The translations under genes were made by a program, and so were the position numbers. Shown here piece after piece: positions 61,031 to 64,000 of a DNA stretch of 64,000 bases. The DNA is from a bacterium. Its GTDB lineage: Bacteria > UBP6 > UBA1177. Positions within the stretch are counted from its first letter, which is position 1. The number at the start of each line of letters is the position of its first letter. The stretch spans positions 62,001-126,000 of the forward strand of contig JAFQZM010000025.1 in the NCBI GenBank assembly GCA_017405875.1. The letters are read 5' to 3'. The notes under the pieces are model-generated. The model did no database searches. It worked only from the letters and a program-made list of their open reading frames with translations, and was not told the origin of the DNA.

Positions 61031-61513
61031 TCAATTAAATTTCAAAACAATATTCTCAGGCAGGGGTTCGAGTTTTCTCATTTTGACGTTTGCCTGAGCC
61101 AGCATGAGTTTTGATGCTTTGACGGCGTCTGTGTCGGCATATTTGTCGGAAAGATAGACGATTTCTGAAATTCCCGACTGGATTATCGCCTTTGCGCATT
61201 CGTTGCACGGAAAAAGAGCAACGTAAATCGTGCAGCCGCGGAGATTCTGAATCGAATTGAGTATCGCGTTAAGTTCGGCGTGAACTACGAAAGGATATTT
61301 TGTGTCCAGATAATCACCTTCTCGGTCCCACGGAAGAGCATCGTCGCCGCAGCCTGCCGGAAAACCGTTGTAGCCTACTCCGACAATGCGGTGCTCACTG
61401 TTCACGATGCATGCTCCGACCTGCGTGTTCGGGTCTTTGGAACGCTGCGCGCTGAGCAGTGCGACACCCATAAAATACTGATCCCACGATATGTAGTTTT
61501 CTCTTTTCGCCAT
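61031..61513 (-). CDS. Deoxycytidylate deaminase
   Basis: Converts dCMP to dUMP for dTTP synthesis, cytoplasmic. The 160 residues have the cytidine deaminase-like zinc site: FVVHAELNAILN (His and Glu) and ALFPCNECAKAIIQSGISEI (Cys pair), with QRSKDPNTQVGACIVN at the N-terminus, as in ComEB and T4 dCMP deaminases. The internal DDALPWDREGDYLDTKYPF segment is the usual insertion of the family. ATG 61513 is preceded by GGAGGAATC; the longer frame overlaps the divergent promoter region. Confidence 0.93.
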   Translation of the reverse strand: MAKRENYISWDQYFMGVALLSAQRSKDPNTQVGACIVNSEHRIVGVGYNGFPAGCGDDALPWDREGDYLDTKYPFVVHAELNAILNSIQNLRGCTIYVALFPCNECAKAIIQSGISEIVYLSDKYADTDAVKASKLMLAQANVKMRKLEPLPENIVLKFN

Positions 61514-61614
61514 GATTCCTCCGCTGAAAAAGGACAAAACGCCAAAAAATCCAGTTCTTTTCGCATAAAAAAAGCAAAAAATCAAATCATATCGGAACTC
61601 AAACCTTTTCTGCT

Positions 61615-61642
61615 TTGACTTATTTCAATTTTTTGGTAAAAT
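61615..61642 (+). promoter_or_regulatory. Promoter of the DUF11-like gene
   Basis: TTGACT (61615-61620), 16 bases, TAAAAT (61637-61642), then TTGCGGC and TTGATTT. AGGAG at 61666 leads to ATG 61677. Confidence 0.7.
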
Positions 61643-61676
61643 TTGCGGCTTTATGTTGATTTAATAGGAGACTGTG

Positions 61677-64000
61677 ATGAAGAAACTTTTACTTTTGACT
61701 TTGATTCTTGCGGCGACGATGACAGCATTCGCCTATGACGGAACGACGATCGGTCCCGAAGTTTCCACGCTTGACGGCAAAAAACTTCAGTGGGAAGCCG
61801 GAAGTTTCGACTATTTCGTAATGTTCAAATCTTTGATGGGCAACGATATACGCGACAGCTGTGTCGATGCCAATTCGCCGGCAGGATGCGACTGGACTGA
61901 TAACGGTGATTACAACCCGGAACCTGACAGCTGCCTTCCGCAGAGCACTTTCAAGCTCACAAACGCTCATATTCCGGAAGATGCATACGTCGAAGCGGCT
62001 TATCTTGTCTGGACTTCGAGTCTCGACCCGAAGAATGTATTCAACACCGACAATACGGCAACACTCAACTTCACATCGGATGACGGTCAGATCACTCAGA
62101 CTATAAACGCTGTTGCTCCGAGAATCGGAACAGCCGGAACCGATTCAAATCCCGGTATTCAGGACTTCACATTTGAAGGAATCACGACCGAACAAAACGG
62201 CACTATTTACGGCGGATACTACACCTATCGCGTTGATGTCACCGATTTTTTCAACCTGATCCACGCTCAGGGAAGAGAGCTTGGCTACAAAACGGACGGT
62301 ATGTCGCTTTACGGAAACTACACTGTCAGCGATGTCGAATGTTCAAACGATTCCGGTTATCTTTCACAGATAGTAGGAGGAAACGGTTACAGCGCATCGG
62401 TAATGTGCGGATGGTCACTCATCACGGTTTACCGCTCAGTCAGAGTCAACCCGAAAATGGTCTACATCTACAACGGTTTCGGAAGATTCTGTAAACAGGA
62501 AGTCGATCTCGGCATTTCAGGCTTCGAATTCCCGGATAAACCGATAATCAAAATGACCATGGCGGTTCACGAAGGCGACCCGGGTCTGGCAAGCGCATCA
62601 GGCTGCGGCAGTCTGGGTTTCGCGGCATGCCCGCCGGAAGGTCTTCAGGTAACAGGCGAGACAACTCCTCCGGAAGATATGATTATTCTTCAGAACAGCT
62701 GTAACCCTGCAAAATTTCAGGATTCTCAAGGAACTGCTTTCAACTATTCCGACACCTACAACTCGATTTCGAGTTTCTACGGCTGGAACGATAAGATCGA
62801 AACCTGCATCGGAGGCGACCCGAACAACCCCGATCCTGACACTCTCGAATACACCATGGATGTCGATACTTTCCTGCTTGATGCCGAGGTAAATCCCGAT
62901 TTTGACAGACAGTTCAAAAAAGGCGATTCCAACATGTTCATAAAAATAGGTGCGAACGCGGACTGCATCTATCCGAACTACATGGTTGTCTCTCTTGACA
63001 CCAAAGCTCCGAGATACGATATTCCGGTAAACCCTGTCACTCCCGACGGAAGAGAGAAAAACTACTGTTCATGCTCGGAACAGGCTGATTCAGTCTGCTC
63101 GACCGCTCCGTTCTACTTCATGATCAAAGTCCAGAACTGGGGCAACGATCTTTCGACGAACGTCACAGTTCAGGATACTCTTTAGGGAAAAGTCGAATAC
63201 GTTCCCGGCACGACCGAAATGTGCAAAGAGTGGAAAAGCGACAATGTCTGCAAAAAATGGGAGCCGATCGAAGATATGGGCGGTCAATTCCCGTTGACAA
63301 ACCCGTATAAGGTTGCAGACGTGCTCAGCTACTGCGATTCGACCATGATGACTTGCGAAGAAACGATAATGATCCGTTTCAAGGTTAAACCGAAAGACAA
63401 CCTTCCGAAAAATGAAGTTATTGAAAACACTGCAATAATCAACGACGATTCGGGCAAACCTTACAAAACCAACACTTCGATTCCGCTCAGACTTACATTC
63501 GGCTCATGTCCTTCTGCTGCCGCATGTGAAAATCCCGACCTCACGAACTGCGGCGGCTACGGTGACGGCGAAGGCTGCACGAAAGACGAAGAGTGCGGCG
63601 CAGGCAAAGTCTGCAAAAACGGCGGATGCGTAGTTGACGACACTCTGTTCGCAAGCAATGCCAAAATCACCGTTGCAAAAGGTAAAAACTCTCCTGTCAG
63701 CGGTGAGGCGGCGATAATCGTTTCCGCCCCGACCGAAAAACTCGTTATGGGTCAGTTCACCGTTATGGCGGCAACTGAAGAAAACGGCAAAAACTTCTCG
63801 TTTGAATCAGTCATAGCCAGCCTCGATACAAAAGATCAGTCTACGCAGGTAAGCAATGTCAAACTTGTTTACGACAAAAACGGAAACGGCATTATCGACG
63901 AGGGCGATGTTGAAGTTACTGATCCGCAGAGCGTAAAGACAAACACCGTTTCGCTCGCTCTGAAAGGCGATTCAACGATTTACGAGTCGAACATCCTTCA
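61677..64000 (+). pseudogene. Exported DUF11-like protein interrupted by an in-frame TAG (3' end outside window)
   Basis: A signal peptide MKKLLLLTLILAATMTAFA (19 residues) is followed by a long beta-rich, cysteine-containing extracellular protein. Residues 1-502 run to ... NWGNDLSTNVTVQDTL and then TAG (63183-63185). The same frame continues open for at least 271 codons to the window edge, from GKVEYVPGTTEMC through a GCTKDEECGAGKVCKNGGCV disulfide motif. VTVQDTL-x-GKVEYVPGT is the repeat junction of a DUF11 domain, so the two parts are one gene. The TAG would be CAG (Gln) with one base change. It may be a nonsense mutation, assembly error, or readthrough site. Called a pseudogene provisionally. 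Confidence 0.6.

Noticed and set aside
63183-63185. Amber codon reassigned as a sense codon genome-wide
   Set aside because: TAG closes several well-supported genes here, including mraY, the MATE transporter and the giant lipoprotein.

Overview
The window is a contiguous, gene-dense piece of a bacterial chromosome with roughly mid-40s percent G+C by eye. The secreted proteins suggest an uncultured relative of the Myxococcota or other former Deltaproteobacteria: DUF4215-type disulfide repeats, MopE-like DCND/DNNCNG repeats, DUF1566 (Lcl) modules, and lipoproteins with long TDSDT/TTEP acidic or Thr-Pro linkers. Ptb/Buk points to an anaerobic, butyrate-type fermenter. This placement is inference; there is no rRNA or clear phylogenetic marker comparison here. 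TAA, TGA and TAG all end genes, so the code looks standard.

Layout. 1-1634: ptb, a DUF493 gene and buk (cut by the window edge), minus strand. 1736-1906: tRNA-Asp and tRNA-Val. 1992-4624: three unknown genes and an MltB-like transglycosylase, coupled to a beta-helix lipoprotein (4624-6738). 6804-10854: aspS, a wecA-like gene and map. 11014-20157: a 3047-residue modular lipoprotein. 20282-24556: a MurG with a HEAT-like C-terminal extension, mraY, a YkgJ-like protein and a MopE-like repeat protein. 31545 down to 24562: one long minus-strand series, tRNA-Val, thrS, infC, rpmI, rplT, an IHF/HU gene, tRNA-Pro, surE, a DUF368 gene, rph and a DAHP synthase. 31635-33049: an SLT lysozyme-like gene and an exported helical protein. 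33236-39342: a lipoprotein island containing an AlbA_2/ATPase-type regulator with iterons. 39376-45000: radical SAM, secreted EEP hydrolase, purB, YgjP-like and MATE genes. 45122-46096: another DUF1566 lipoprotein. 46196-47842: pyrG.

The most interesting locus is 47860-54678. It holds a TerB_N-type protein, a decayed DUF3791/DUF3990 cassette, a PD-(D/E)XK nuclease, a BrxD-like (DUF2791) ATPase and an SF2 helicase of BrxHI/Lhr type. The last three are packed stop-to-start or overlapping. No PglX, PglZ or methylase is present, so this looks like a compact genome-defence or DNA-processing system distinct from full BREX. Next come an esterase, a TPP-riboswitch operon (thiE-thiD-cytX), a Lys-type phosphoglycerate dehydrogenase, an HD-GYP/GAF regulator with a dCMP deaminase, and a large exported DUF11-like gene interrupted by an in-frame TAG.

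Two cross-cutting patterns stand out. All seven predicted lipoproteins have the lipobox cysteine at exactly residue 20. Most recognisable promoters have a 16-bp spacer, and a GCG-containing discriminator often follows the -10 box.
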